A stretch of DNA of 21,065 nucleotides from Luteimonas_C sp035250245 (lineage in GTDB: Bacteria; Pseudomonadota; Gammaproteobacteria; Xanthomonadales; Xanthomonadaceae). Numbering within the stretch: position 1 is the first letter of the stretch; the number at the start of each line of letters is the position of its first letter. The translations under genes and the position numbers were made by a program. This document shows, one piece after another, positions 1-6,874 of the stretch. The stretch is from assembly GCA_035250245.1 (NCBI GenBank), contig DATFFH010000071.1, positions 1 through 21,065 of the forward strand. Reading direction: 5' to 3'. The notes below the pieces were generated by a model. That model had not been told where the DNA came from and searched no databases. It was given only the letters and a program-made list of their open reading frames with translations.

Positions 1-1
1 C

Positions 2-283
2 GGCATGCGCGACGGCGGCGAGCCGCTCGACGGGCTCGACGCCGCCTTGCTGTCGGACGCGGCCGGGGATCGCGATGGCGCACTCGCCGCGCTGGCCGCG
101 GCGGTGGAACAGGGCTATCGCGATGCCGCATATCTGCGCGCTTCGCCGCTGTTCGCTTCGTTGCGCGAAGCGCCGGGATTCGCTGCGATCCTGGCGTCCA
201 TCGACGACGCCGTCGCCCGCGAACGCGACATCGCGCGCGCTCGCGGGCTGGCGGCCAAGGCCGGAATTACGGCATCGCCTTGA
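2..283 (+). CDS. C-terminal fragment of a TPR-type protein (5' end outside window)
   Basis: The frame is open to the left edge, so only the last 93 or so codons are seen; the ATG at 5 is probably internal. The fragment is helical and alanine-rich. It carries a TPR-like piece with the pattern GALAALAAAVEQGYRDAAYLRASPLF followed by LREAPGFAAIL, split here as GALAALAAAVEQGYR and DAAYLRASPLF. Such endings are common in the tetratricopeptide tails of Xanthomonadaceae regulators and cyclase-like proteins. No catalytic motif is visible, so no function is assigned. The TGA at 281-283 lies inside the 3' end of the convergent hydrolase gene, a 17-bp tail-to-tail overlap. That this is a real gene end is supported by GC-rich coding character and the typical family ending; its identity is uncertain. 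Confidence 0.6.
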   Translation, partial: GMRDGGEPLDGLDAALLSDAAGDRDGALAALAAAVEQGYRDAAYLRASPLFASLREAPGFAAILASIDDAVARERDIARARGLAAKAGITASP

Positions 284-1379
284 GGATGTAGTCGCTGAGC
301 AACCGGTGCGATTGTGGGTGCATGTCGCGCTGGTTGTAGCGGGTGCGGGTGATCACCGCGACCAGCTTCTCTTCCGGCAGCACGAACACGTAATTGCCGC
401 CGTTGCCCGACATCGCCCAGGCGTCGCGTTGCTTGCCGCGGACATCGAAACGGAAGCGCCAGATCAGGTAGCCGTAATCGGCGTCCTCGCGCGCCTGCGC
501 CTGCACGGTCGTCATCGCGCGGATCCATTCCGGCGAAATCACCCGCTGGCCCTGCCAGCGTCCCTGATCGATCAGGAGCTGCCCGAACTTGGCTAGATCA
601 CGGCTGCGATAAGACGTGCCGCCGCCGCCCATGCCCACGCCTTCGGACGACTTGGTCCAGGCGCTGGTTCGGATGCCGAGCGGGCCTTCCAGCGCTTCGC
701 GAGCGAAGGTTTCCAGCGGCTTGCGGGTCGCGCGCTCGACGATCGCGCCGAGCAGGAAGGCATTGGCCGTGCAGTAGGCGAAAGCGCGGCCGTGCGGGCT
801 TTCCGCGGGGCGCTTCATCCACGGCGCGTAGCCTTTCATCGGCAGGTCGAGCGCGAACTGGGTCCAGTCGGCGCTGAGGTACATGCGTTCCTCGTTGCCC
901 GAGGAGAATTCGCTCTCGTCGTCGCATTCCCACTGCGAACTCATGGTCAGCAGGTCTTCGATCGCGAAATCGCGCTTGCGCGGGTCGTCGTTGCGCCAAG
1001 TGCGGTCGGGGAAGAAGCCGTACACCTTCGCCTGCGGGCCGGCGATCAGGCTGCGGTCGATCGCCGCGCCGACCAACAGGGCGGTGACGCTCTTGGTCAG
1101 CGAGCGGGGATTGTTGAGCACCTCGCGGCCGCCGCTGTTGAAGTAATGTTCATAGACCAGTTTGCCGTCGCGGGCGATCAGCACGCTGGTGGTGTCCGGT
1201 GCCGCGTCCGAGGCGATGGCGGCTTCCATGGCGGCGAGGGTGGTCAGGTTCCAGCCCGATTTGGCGGCATCGGCCACGTCCCAGCCGTCGTCGAGTTTCG
1301 GCGGCGGCGCGTAGGAACCGGCGTTCGCGTTCGCGCAGGCGAACAGCAGCAGGGCGGACAACAGGAAGGATCGGCGCAT
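267..1379 (-). CDS. Exported serine hydrolase, beta-lactamase class C / 6-aminohexanoate-dimer hydrolase-like
   Basis: A 370-residue protein of the beta-lactamase-related serine hydrolase family (penicillin-binding-protein fold). A signal peptide is visible at residues 1-20 (MRRSF, then a leucine-rich core ending ANANA). The mature protein is expected in the periplasm or outside the cell. The nucleophile motif SxxK is SLTK at 93-96. A second motif around Y202 (YCTAN) and a third, SGNGGN at 324-329, fit the class C / esterase layout. The length is normal for the family. The start at 1379 is preferred over an upstream ATG at 1412 because it begins exactly at the signal peptide and has a GGAG about 8 nt upstream. 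The substrate cannot be deduced; esterase, amidase or peptidase activity are all possible, and clinical beta-lactamase activity is not implied. The gene is divergent from oleD across a repeat-filled spacer. Confidence 0.85.
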   Translation of the reverse strand: MRRSFLLSALLLFACANANAGSYAPPPKLDDGWDVADAAKSGWNLTTLAAMEAAIASDAAPDTTSVLIARDGKLVYEHYFNSGGREVLNNPRSLTKSVTALLVGAAIDRSLIAGPQAKVYGFFPDRTWRNDDPRKRDFAIEDLLTMSSQWECDDESEFSSGNEERMYLSADWTQFALDLPMKGYAPWMKRPAESPHGRAFAYCTANAFLLGAIVERATRKPLETFAREALEGPLGIRTSAWTKSSEGVGMGGGGTSYRSRDLAKFGQLLIDQGRWQGQRVISPEWIRAMTTVQAQAREDADYGYLIWRFRFDVRGKQRDAWAMSGNGGNYVFVLPEEKLVAVITRTRYNQRDMHPQSHRLLSDYILKAMP

Positions 1380-1694
1380 CGGGGCACTCCGTGTGAGGAG
1401 GTCCGACTGCAACGCAATCGCGGATGAAGCGCCTGAAAGGCGAATGAAGAATTGTGAAGGTTCGGTGGATCAACGCTTTGCGCGTGCGCTGCGAACTTTC
1501 GACTCCCTCTCCCCCGCTTGCGGGGGAGAGGGTTGGGGTGAGGGGCGTTGCTTTTGCTCTTATCGAAAGCAACAACAAGAGCACTCGCGCCTCACCCTAG
1601 CCCTCTCCCCCGCAAGCGGAGGAGAGGGAATGGTTCGGATGATGGCCACCCAACAAGCATCCCGTTATGGTGTTCGCCTTTAACGGAGGCGGTG
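1380..1694. other. 315-bp divergent intergenic region, mostly repeat
   Basis: This is the space between the start of the serine hydrolase (minus) and oleD (plus). It has no convincing gene. A paired inverted repeat at 1505-1628 fills its middle. The oleD Shine-Dalgarno (GGAGG, 1685-1689) and a small dyad, CCGTTA at 1662-1667 and TAACGG at 1681-1686, lie at the right end. No strong sigma70 promoter could be picked with confidence on either strand. Confidence 0.6.
1505..1628. repeat. Inverted pair of palindromic repeats, CCCTCTCCCCCGC family
   Basis: The left copy (about 1505-1543) is a near-perfect hairpin with CCCTCTCCCCCG and CGGGGGAGAGGG arms around CTTG, followed by TTGGGGTGAGGG. The right copy (about 1591-1628) is the same unit in the opposite orientation, with one or two mismatches per arm. 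About 47 bp separate them. The arrangement is that of a REP doublet (BIME-like). Unlike the other elements in the window, it lies between two divergent starts rather than behind a gene end. Confidence 0.85.
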
Positions 1695-2708
1695 ATGAAA
1701 GTCCTGGTGACTGGCGGCGGCGGTTTCCTCGGGCAGGCGCTATGCCGCGGCCTGGTCGAGCGCGGTTTCCAGGTCGTCAGCTTCAACCGCGGCCATTACC
1801 CGCCGCTGGAAACGCTGGGCGTGCGCCAAATCCAGGGCGATCTGGCCGACCGCAAGGCCGTGATCGACGCCTGCGAAGGCGTCGACGCCGTTTTCCACAA
1901 TGCCGCCAAGGCCGGCGCCTGGGGCGATTACGACCTCTATCACCGCGCCAACGTGATGGGCACCGGCAATGTGCTTGCCGGTTGCCGCGAGCACGGCGTG
2001 GCGAAGCTGGTCTACACGTCCACACCCAGCGTCACCCACCGCGCCACGCATCCGGTGGAAGGCGGCACCGCCGATACCGTGCCTTACGGCGAGGATCTGA
2101 AGGCGCCGTACGCAAGCACCAAGCTGATCGCGGAGAAGATTGTGCTCGCCGCGAACGACGAAGCGCTGGCGACGGTCGCGCTGCGGCCGCGTCTGATCTG
2201 GGGTCCCGGCGACAATCAGCTGCTACCGCGGCTGGTGGAACGCGCCAAGGCTGGCCGCCTGCGTTTCGTCGGCGACGGCGAAAACCTGATCGATACCACC
2301 TATGTCGACAATGCCGCGCAGGCGCATTTCGATGCGTTCGACCATCTGGAGCCGGGCGCAGCCTGCGCCGGCCGTGCGTATTTCATCAGCAACGGCGAGC
2401 CGAAGACCGTGCGCGAAGTGCTCAACAGCCTGCTCGGCGCCGCCGGCGCGCCGACGGTCGACAAGACGATCCCGTTCCGCGCGGCTTATGCCGTCGGCGC
2501 GATCTGCGAAGGCCTGTGGTCGGCATTGCCCTTGCGCGGCGAACCGCCGATGACGCGTTTCCTGGCCGAACAGCTGAGCACGACGCATTGGTACGACATG
2601 GCGCCGGCCAAACGCGATTTCGGCTACGCGCCGCGCGTCTCCTTTCACGAAGGCATCATTCGGCTGAAGGATTCATGGGCCGCGCGCGCGGCCGTCACTT
2701 CGCGCTGA
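1695..2708 (+). CDS. oleD: 2-alkyl-3-oxoalkanoate reductase, OleD-like (NAD(P)-dependent SDR)
   Basis: A 337-residue extended short-chain dehydrogenase. The Rossmann motif TGGGGFLG is at residues 6-13 and the catalytic YxxxK is Y139-ASTK143, with the serine region YTSTPSVTHR ahead of it. The sequence closely matches my memory of the Stenotrophomonas/Xanthomonas OleD protein (TPSVTHRATHPVEG, RLIWGPGDNQL, YFISNGEP, FLAEQL). OleD reduces the 2-alkyl-3-ketoacid made by OleA to the beta-hydroxy acid during long-chain olefin synthesis; OleC and OleB then form and open a beta-lactone. The ATG at 1695 follows GGAGG by 5 nt; the frame remains open further upstream, but that stretch runs into repeat DNA. 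No oleA, oleB or oleC lies next to it, which is odd. A general 3-beta-HSD or epimerase annotation is the fallback. Confidence 0.8.
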   Translation: MKVLVTGGGGFLGQALCRGLVERGFQVVSFNRGHYPPLETLGVRQIQGDLADRKAVIDACEGVDAVFHNAAKAGAWGDYDLYHRANVMGTGNVLAGCREHGVAKLVYTSTPSVTHRATHPVEGGTADTVPYGEDLKAPYASTKLIAEKIVLAANDEALATVALRPRLIWGPGDNQLLPRLVERAKAGRLRFVGDGENLIDTTYVDNAAQAHFDAFDHLEPGAACAGRAYFISNGEPKTVREVLNSLLGAAGAPTVDKTIPFRAAYAVGAICEGLWSALPLRGEPPMTRFLAEQLSTTHWYDMAPAKRDFGYAPRVSFHEGIIRLKDSWAARAAVTSR

Positions 2709-2769
2709 TCCTGCGCGTTCGAAGATGGACGTGTCGGCCGCGATTCCGGCCAAGTAGGAGAAACGCTCC

Positions 2770-2928
2770 ATGCTGCATTACGCCATCGTGTTCCTGGTCA
2801 TCGCGATCATCGCTGCCGTGCTCGGCTTCGGCGGCATCGCCGGCACCGCGGCCGGTATCGCCAAGATCCTGTTCGTCGTGTTCCTGGTGCTGGCCGCGAT
2901 CTCGTTCTTCCGCGGCAGGAAGGTCTAA
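2770..2928 (+). CDS. DUF1328 (UPF0391) small membrane protein
   Basis: A 52-residue protein beginning MLHYAIVFLVIAIIAA and ending SFFRGRKV. It has two hydrophobic helices (about 4-20 and 30-47) separated by a glycine-rich turn, GFGGIAGTAAGIAK, which is the hallmark of the DUF1328 / YtjA family. Its role is unknown; in related bacteria such proteins are often envelope-stress associated (family knowledge, not seen here). AGGAG at 2756-2760 lies 9 nt before the ATG, a good ribosome binding site. The gene follows oleD by 61 bp and is followed at once by a repeat element. Confidence 0.88.
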   Translation: MLHYAIVFLVIAIIAAVLGFGGIAGTAAGIAKILFVVFLVLAAISFFRGRKV

Positions 2929-2932
2929 GGTC

Positions 2933-3055
2933 GTTGCCCCCTTTGGAAAGGGGGCGAATCGGCGGCAGGCCGATGGGGGATTTGCTTTTGATGTCGCTTT
3001 GACAGCAACATCAAAAGCAAATCCCCCTTGATCCCCCTTTTTCAAAGGGGGAAAA
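2933..3055. repeat. Inverted repeat pair, CCCCCTTT...AAAGGGGG / GGGGGATTTGC family (copy 1)
   Basis: A composite element between the DUF1328 gene and ubiJ. The inner arms, 2975-2994 and 3008-3027, are perfect 20-bp inverted copies (GGGGGATTTGCTTTTGATGT). Outside them lie small hairpins, CCCCCTTTGGAAAGGGGG on the left and CCCCCTTTTTCAAAGGGGG on the right. The left side has an extra GGCGGCAGGCC insertion compared with the right. The same family recurs at 5444-5546. Confidence 0.85.
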
Positions 3056-3070
3056 GGCCTTAGCCCCGGC

Positions 3071-3086
3071 TACAATGCCCGGCATG
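3071..3086 (+). promoter_or_regulatory. Extended -10 (TACAAT) placing the ubiJ start at +1 (leaderless)
   Basis: TACAAT at 3071-3076 is followed by seven bases and then the ATG at 3084-3086. A transcript starting at the normal distance from this -10 would begin at the A of that ATG. No Shine-Dalgarno precedes either candidate start. No clear -35 is seen because the upstream sequence is repeat. Confidence 0.5.
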
Positions 3087-3731
3087 GCCGACCCCACTTC
3101 TCCGTTCGACACACTAAAACCGCTCGCCGGCCGCGCGCTCGAAATCGCGCTCAACCAAGCTCTGGCCTTGGATCCGGAAACCCGCGCATCACTGGCGCCG
3201 CTTTCCCGCAAGCGCGTTACCTTGCGCTTGTCTTCGCCGCCGCTGGCTTTGCAAATCGCTGTGGACGACGAACGGTTGACAGTAGGCCCTGTCGACGAAC
3301 AGAGCGAACCCGACCTGGCGGTGCGCAGCACGCTAGGCGCACTGATCGGCCAATTGCCCTTCCTGCGCCGCGACGACGCGGCACCGGTCGGCAAGCTGCA
3401 CGTCTCCGGCGACGCCGACTTGGCCCGCCGCCTGCAGCGCCTAGCGGAAAATTTCGATCCCGACTGGCAGCGCCCCTTCGCCGCCGTGTTCGGCGACGTG
3501 CTCGGCGTGCAGATCGCCAACGCCGTCGCCGCTGCGTTCAAACAAGCGCGAATGGCAGCGACGAGTCTGGCCCAGGACGCCGCCGAATTCGTCACCGAAG
3601 AATCGCGCGACGTGGTTGCGAAGGACGAACTCAACGACTTCCACGATGAGGTCGACCGCCTGCGCGACGGCGTGGATCGCGCCGCGGCGCGGATCGCGCG
3701 CCTGCAGGCGCAAGCGGGAGCGGGCGGATGA
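3084..3731 (+). CDS. ubiJ: Ubiquinone biosynthesis accessory factor UbiJ (SCP2 domain)
   Basis: A 215-residue SCP2-like lipid-binding protein. The N-terminal two thirds, with the TVGPVDEQSEPDLAVRST region and the GDADLARRLQRLAENFDPDW motif, match UbiJ. The C-terminal third is a charged coiled coil (ELNDFHDEVDRLRDGVDR), also typical. UbiJ is an assembly factor of the soluble Ubi complex and binds ubiquinone intermediates; it acts in the cytoplasm near the membrane. I chose the ATG at 3084 rather than 3075 because the latter lies inside the -10 hexamer. The stop overlaps the ubiB start (ATGA), so the two are translationally coupled. In E. coli ubiE precedes ubiJ; here ubiE is absent and a repeat sits in its place. 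Confidence 0.88.
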   Translation: MADPTSPFDTLKPLAGRALEIALNQALALDPETRASLAPLSRKRVTLRLSSPPLALQIAVDDERLTVGPVDEQSEPDLAVRSTLGALIGQLPFLRRDDAAPVGKLHVSGDADLARRLQRLAENFDPDWQRPFAAVFGDVLGVQIANAVAAAFKQARMAATSLAQDAAEFVTEESRDVVAKDELNDFHDEVDRLRDGVDRAAARIARLQAQAGAGG

Positions 3732-5404
3732 TGTCTTCGCTGCTGCGCGCCGGCAAGATCGGCCGGGTCCTGCTGCGCTATCGCCTGGACGATCTGCTCG
3801 ACGACACGCCGGCCGAACGCTGGCTGCGGCTGATGCGGCCGTTCGTCCCGCGCGCATCGCAAGAGATCGCGGCGATGCCGCGTGGCGCGCGTTTGCGGTT
3901 GGCGCTGCAGGAGCTGGGTCCGATCTTCGTCAAGTTCGGCCAGATACTGTCCACTCGCCGCGATCTGGTGCCGCCGGACGTGGCGGTGGAACTGTCGCTG
4001 CTGCAGGACCGGGTGGCGCCGTTCGACGGACAAACCGCGCGCGCCATCGTCGAACAAGCGCTGGGCCGGCCGATCGCCGAAGCGTTCGCGCAATTCGACA
4101 CCGTGCCGCTGGCTTCGGCCTCGATCGCGCAGGTGCACGCGGCGACATTGCCGTCCGCCGACGGCAAGCCCGGGCGCGAAGTGGTGGTGAAGGTGCTGCG
4201 GCCGGACATCGAGAAGCAAATCGCCGCCGACATCGCTTTGTTGAAGAACATCGCCGGCTTGGTCGACCGCACCCACCCCAGCGCCGACAAGATCCGGCCG
4301 CGCGAGATCGTCGCCGAAATCGAGAGCACGCTCGCGGCCGAGCTCGACCTGCAACGCGAAGGCGCCAACGCCAGCGTGCTGCGCCGGTTCTGGACGAATT
4401 CGCCGGACATGTACGTGCCCGAGCCGATCTGGTCGCACACCGCCGAACGCGCGCTGACGATGGAGCGCGTGCGCGGCATCCCCAGCGACGACATCGCCAA
4501 GCTGGACGCCGCCGGCATCGACCGCAAGGCGCTGGCGGCCAAAGGTGTGCGCGTGTTCTACACCCAGGTGTTCCGCGACAATTTCTTCCACGCCGACGCC
4601 CACGCCGGCAACATCTGGGTGGACGAGGATCCGGAGCGCAAGTCCAATCCGCGTTTCATCGCCCTGGATTTCGGCATCATGGGCCAGCTCTCCAGCGAGG
4701 ACCAGTATTACCTCGCCGAGAACTTCATGGCGATCTTCAACCGCGACTACCGCCGCATCGCCGAACTGCACGTGCAGGCCGGCTGGATGCCGTCGCACAT
4801 CCGCATCGACGAACTGGAAGCGGCCGCGCGTTCGGTCTGCGAACCGTATTTCACCCGGCCGCTGTCGGAAATATCGCTGGCCGAGGTGCTGATCAAGCTG
4901 TTCCGCATGGCGCAGCGCTATGAACTCACCTTGCAGCCGCAGCTGATCCTGCTGCAGAAGACACTGCTCAACATCGAAGGCGTGGGCCGATTGCTCGATC
5001 CACAACTGGACATCTGGGCTGTGGCGCGACCGGTGCTGGAACGTATCCTGGTCGAGCGCTACAGCCCGCAACGCCTGGCCGGCGAATTCCGCAAGCGCTT
5101 GCCGGAAATGGTGACGCACGCGCCGGATATGCCGCGCTTGCTGCATGCATGGCTGACCCAGCAGGTGGAAGGCAAGCATCAGTTGGCACTGCGTTCCAAG
5201 GATCTGCACGAGTTGGCGCAGACCATGAAGGGCATGCAGAAGCGGATGGTGTCGGCGATCCTCGGCACGGGTCTGCTGATCGTCGCCGCGGTGCTGTATG
5301 CATTGGAGGCGGGCGGTCCACGTTTGTTGGGGTTGCCCGCGGCGGTGTGGGTGGCCGGCCTCGGCGGTTTGTGGGGATTGCTGGCCGCTTGGCCGAGACG
5401 CTGA
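3728..5404 (+). CDS. ubiB: UbiB, atypical ABC1/ADCK kinase-like ubiquinone biosynthesis protein
   Basis: A 558-residue protein of the UbiB/ABC1 family, close to the usual 540-550. The family-specific KxGQ motif is KFGQ at 69-72. The alanine-rich nucleotide loop is ASASIAQVHA at 129-138, the conserved lysine is K155 (VVVKVLRP), and the catalytic-loop HADAHAGN is at 288-295. The metal-binding DFG is 314-316. Two C-terminal membrane helices (about 512-530 and 537-555) anchor it. UbiB has ATPase activity and is thought to help extract or present lipid intermediates for coenzyme Q synthesis; older 'hydroxylase' labels are wrong. The ATG overlaps the ubiJ TGA by 1-4 bases. A repeat element begins 40 bp after the stop. 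Confidence 0.93.
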   Translation: MMSSLLRAGKIGRVLLRYRLDDLLDDTPAERWLRLMRPFVPRASQEIAAMPRGARLRLALQELGPIFVKFGQILSTRRDLVPPDVAVELSLLQDRVAPFDGQTARAIVEQALGRPIAEAFAQFDTVPLASASIAQVHAATLPSADGKPGREVVVKVLRPDIEKQIAADIALLKNIAGLVDRTHPSADKIRPREIVAEIESTLAAELDLQREGANASVLRRFWTNSPDMYVPEPIWSHTAERALTMERVRGIPSDDIAKLDAAGIDRKALAAKGVRVFYTQVFRDNFFHADAHAGNIWVDEDPERKSNPRFIALDFGIMGQLSSEDQYYLAENFMAIFNRDYRRIAELHVQAGWMPSHIRIDELEAAARSVCEPYFTRPLSEISLAEVLIKLFRMAQRYELTLQPQLILLQKTLLNIEGVGRLLDPQLDIWAVARPVLERILVERYSPQRLAGEFRKRLPEMVTHAPDMPRLLHAWLTQQVEGKHQLALRSKDLHELAQTMKGMQKRMVSAILGTGLLIVAAVLYALEAGGPRLLGLPAAVWVAGLGGLWGLLAAWPRR

Positions 5405-5443
5405 AGCGGTTCCCGATGGAAACAAGAAACGACGCAACCGCTG

Positions 5444-5546
5444 TTCCCCCCTTTGAAAAAGGGGGGAAGGGGGGATTTGCGCTTTGCCGATGAATTTGCA
5501 GGATCAAGAGCAAATCCCCCTCGATCCCCCTTTTTCAAAGGGGGAA
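5444..5546. repeat. Inverted repeat pair, CCCCCTTT...GGGGGATTTGC family (copy 2)
   Basis: The left arm (5444-5480) and right arm (5510-5546) are inverted copies with a few differences, each containing a CCCCCTTTGAAAAAGGGGG hairpin next to GGGGGATTTGC. The family is the one at 2933-3055. The right arm lies inside the open frame that leads into truC. Confidence 0.87.
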
Positions 5547-6251
5547 GAACAGCGAGCCGTCGGTTTGCCGGTGCTTTATCGCGACGACCGGCTCGCGGTG
5601 GTCGACAAACCCGCCGGCCTGATGGTCCACGACAGCGCCTTGGCCCGCGGCGAAACCGACTTCGCCGCCGACCGATTGCGCGAGCAATTCGGCAAGCCCA
5701 TTTTCCTGGTGCATCGCCTGGACCGCGCCACCAGCGGCTGCCTGCTGCTGGCCTTCGATCGCGATACCGCCTCGGCGCTGGGCAAGACGCTGATGTCGCG
5801 CGAAGTCGAAAAGGATTATCTGGCCGTGTGCCGCGGCTGGCCGGAAGAATCCTTCGTCATCGACCATCCGCTCGACGGCGGCCCCGGCAAACCGGCGAAG
5901 AAGCCGGCGCTCACGCGTTTCGTGCGGCTGGCGACCGCGGAAATCGACCTGCCATCGGCGGGTTTCCCCACCTCGCGTTACGCCTTGTTGCGCGCAAGTC
6001 CGGAAACCGGCCGCTTCCGCCAGATCCGCCGCCATCTGAAGCACGTCTCGCACCATTTGATCGGCGACACCAGCCACGGCGACGGCCGCCACAACCGCAG
6101 CTTCCGCATGCTCGGCATCCACCGCATGCTGCTGCATGCGCAGCGGCTGGCCTTCGTGCATCCGGCCGATGGCAAGCGTATCGAAGCGATTGCGCCGACC
6201 GATCCCGAATTCGATCGAGCGCTGGCTCTATTCGCCGACTCGGCTTTGTAG
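5490..6251 (+). CDS. truC: tRNA pseudouridine synthase C (TruC), RluA family
   Basis: With the ATG at 5490 the protein has 253 residues. The RluA-family catalytic motif HRLDRATSG is at 75-83, with D78 the catalytic aspartate. The C-terminal block GRFRQIRRHLKHVSHHLIGDTSHGD is characteristic of TruC (split here as GRFRQIRRHLKH and HHLIGDTSHGD). TruC isomerises U65 in certain tRNAs. The homologous part starts only at VLYRDDRLAVVDKPAG; the first 24 or so residues (LDPPFSKGEEQ) are encoded by the right arm of a repeat. An equally good start is the in-frame GTG at 5571, or a TTG at 5565, neither with an ideal ribosome site. The TAG stop is part of the next repeat. Function is well supported; the start is not. 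Confidence 0.88.
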   Translation: MNLQDQEQIPLDPPFSKGEEQRAVGLPVLYRDDRLAVVDKPAGLMVHDSALARGETDFAADRLREQFGKPIFLVHRLDRATSGCLLLAFDRDTASALGKTLMSREVEKDYLAVCRGWPEESFVIDHPLDGGPGKPAKKPALTRFVRLATAEIDLPSAGFPTSRYALLRASPETGRFRQIRRHLKHVSHHLIGDTSHGDGRHNRSFRMLGIHRMLLHAQRLAFVHPADGKRIEAIAPTDPEFDRALALFADSAL

Positions 6252-6416
6252 AGCGGAGCTTGCTCCGCTGCTTTTGCTTACGCACTTTGTAGGAGCGGCT
6301 TTAGCCGCGAGCTCTTTCTTCGAATCGCGGCAATGTGGCGATTTCAGGGAAAAGCTCGCGGCTAAAGCCGCTCCTACAAGAGCGAAAGCAGCGGAGCAAG
6401 CTCCGCTCTACAAAGC
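6243..6416. repeat. Nested double REP pair (GTAGAGCGGAGC outside, GTAGGAGCGGC inside)
   Basis: Outer arms 6243-6278 and 6381-6416 match at 35 of 36 positions as inverted copies, each with an AGCGGAG-CTTG-CTCCGCT hairpin. Inner arms 6287-6313 and 6353-6379 are perfect 27-bp inverted copies of a second family, with GCGGC-TTTA-GCCGC hairpins. All units carry a GTAG at their outer edge. The left outer arm begins inside truC and provides its stop codon. The layout suggests that one doublet was inserted inside another. Confidence 0.9.
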
Positions 6417-6430
6417 AAACCGCTGCCCGC

Positions 6431-6779
6431 TCAGCGTGCGAACACCGCCGCCAGCAACAATAAGAACGCGACCACCGCCAGCAGCGCATGCGCGGCGATC
6501 CACGCCTTCGGCAACGCCAGTTGCTTGGCGTGATAACGTCAGATTGACGAACGCGCCGCCCAGCGCGGCCAGCACGAACAGGCCCAAGGCGGCGTTGCCC
6601 AGCGTCGGCAGGCCGGAAACGACGGCGGCCTGGATCAGCAGCGTCAGGCCCGCGGCGGCCAACAGGCCATGCGCCATCGCCAGCCAATCCGGTGGCCGCG
6701 GCGTTCCGCGCCAGCGCATGAAGGCCATGGTGAGGCCGCCGACGGCGGCCAAAGCGAACAATACGAGCGCGGCATGCAT
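6431..6779 (-). pseudogene. Small multi-pass membrane protein gene broken by a one-base frameshift
   Basis: The gene starts at ATG 6779 with an excellent AGGAGG 6 nt upstream and encodes MHAALVLFALAAVGGLTMAF, then further hydrophobic helices down to GAFVNLT. There the frame continues into polar nonsense (RQATGVAEGVDRRAC). One base out of step, the sequence reads YHAKQLALPKAWIAAHALL and a final hydrophobic helix ending LLLLAAVFAR at a TGA (6431-6433). Deleting one A of the pair at 6535-6536 (plus strand) joins the two halves into a protein of about 115 residues with four membrane helices. It resembles a widespread uncharacterised small membrane protein. It may be a true pseudogene or a sequencing error. 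No function is assigned. Confidence 0.7.
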
Positions 6780-6825
6780 ATCCGCCTCCTGCGAGGAGGA
6801 AGCCCGTGCCATTCATACGCTTTGC

Positions 6826-6858
6826 GCGGTGACGGCGGCGGCAATGCGCCGTCACCGC
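6826..6858. terminator. Strong hairpin behind the DUF2059 gene
   Basis: GCGGTGACGGCG (6826-6837) and CGCCGTCACCGC (6847-6858) form a perfect 12-bp stem with a 9-nt loop, 16 bp after the DUF2059 stop. There is no T-run on either side, so it is a hairpin consistent with 3'-end formation or stabilisation rather than a classical intrinsic terminator. Confidence 0.5.
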
Positions 6859-6874
6859 ACCTTCATGCGTCGTC

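Noticed and set aside
267..1379. Calling the serine hydrolase an antibiotic-resistance beta-lactamase
   Set aside because: It has the fold and SxxK motif, but the second and third motifs are not those of classical AmpC enzymes; many relatives are esterases or peptidases.
1667..3031. Plus-strand 454-codon frame overlapping oleD
   Set aside because: Arginine-rich shadow of oleD and of the DUF1328 gene, crossing a repeat.
3011..5437. Minus-strand open frame of 808 codons opposite ubiJ-ubiB
   Set aside because: Antisense to two secure genes with conserved motifs; its composition (Gln, Arg, His rich) is that of a shadow frame.
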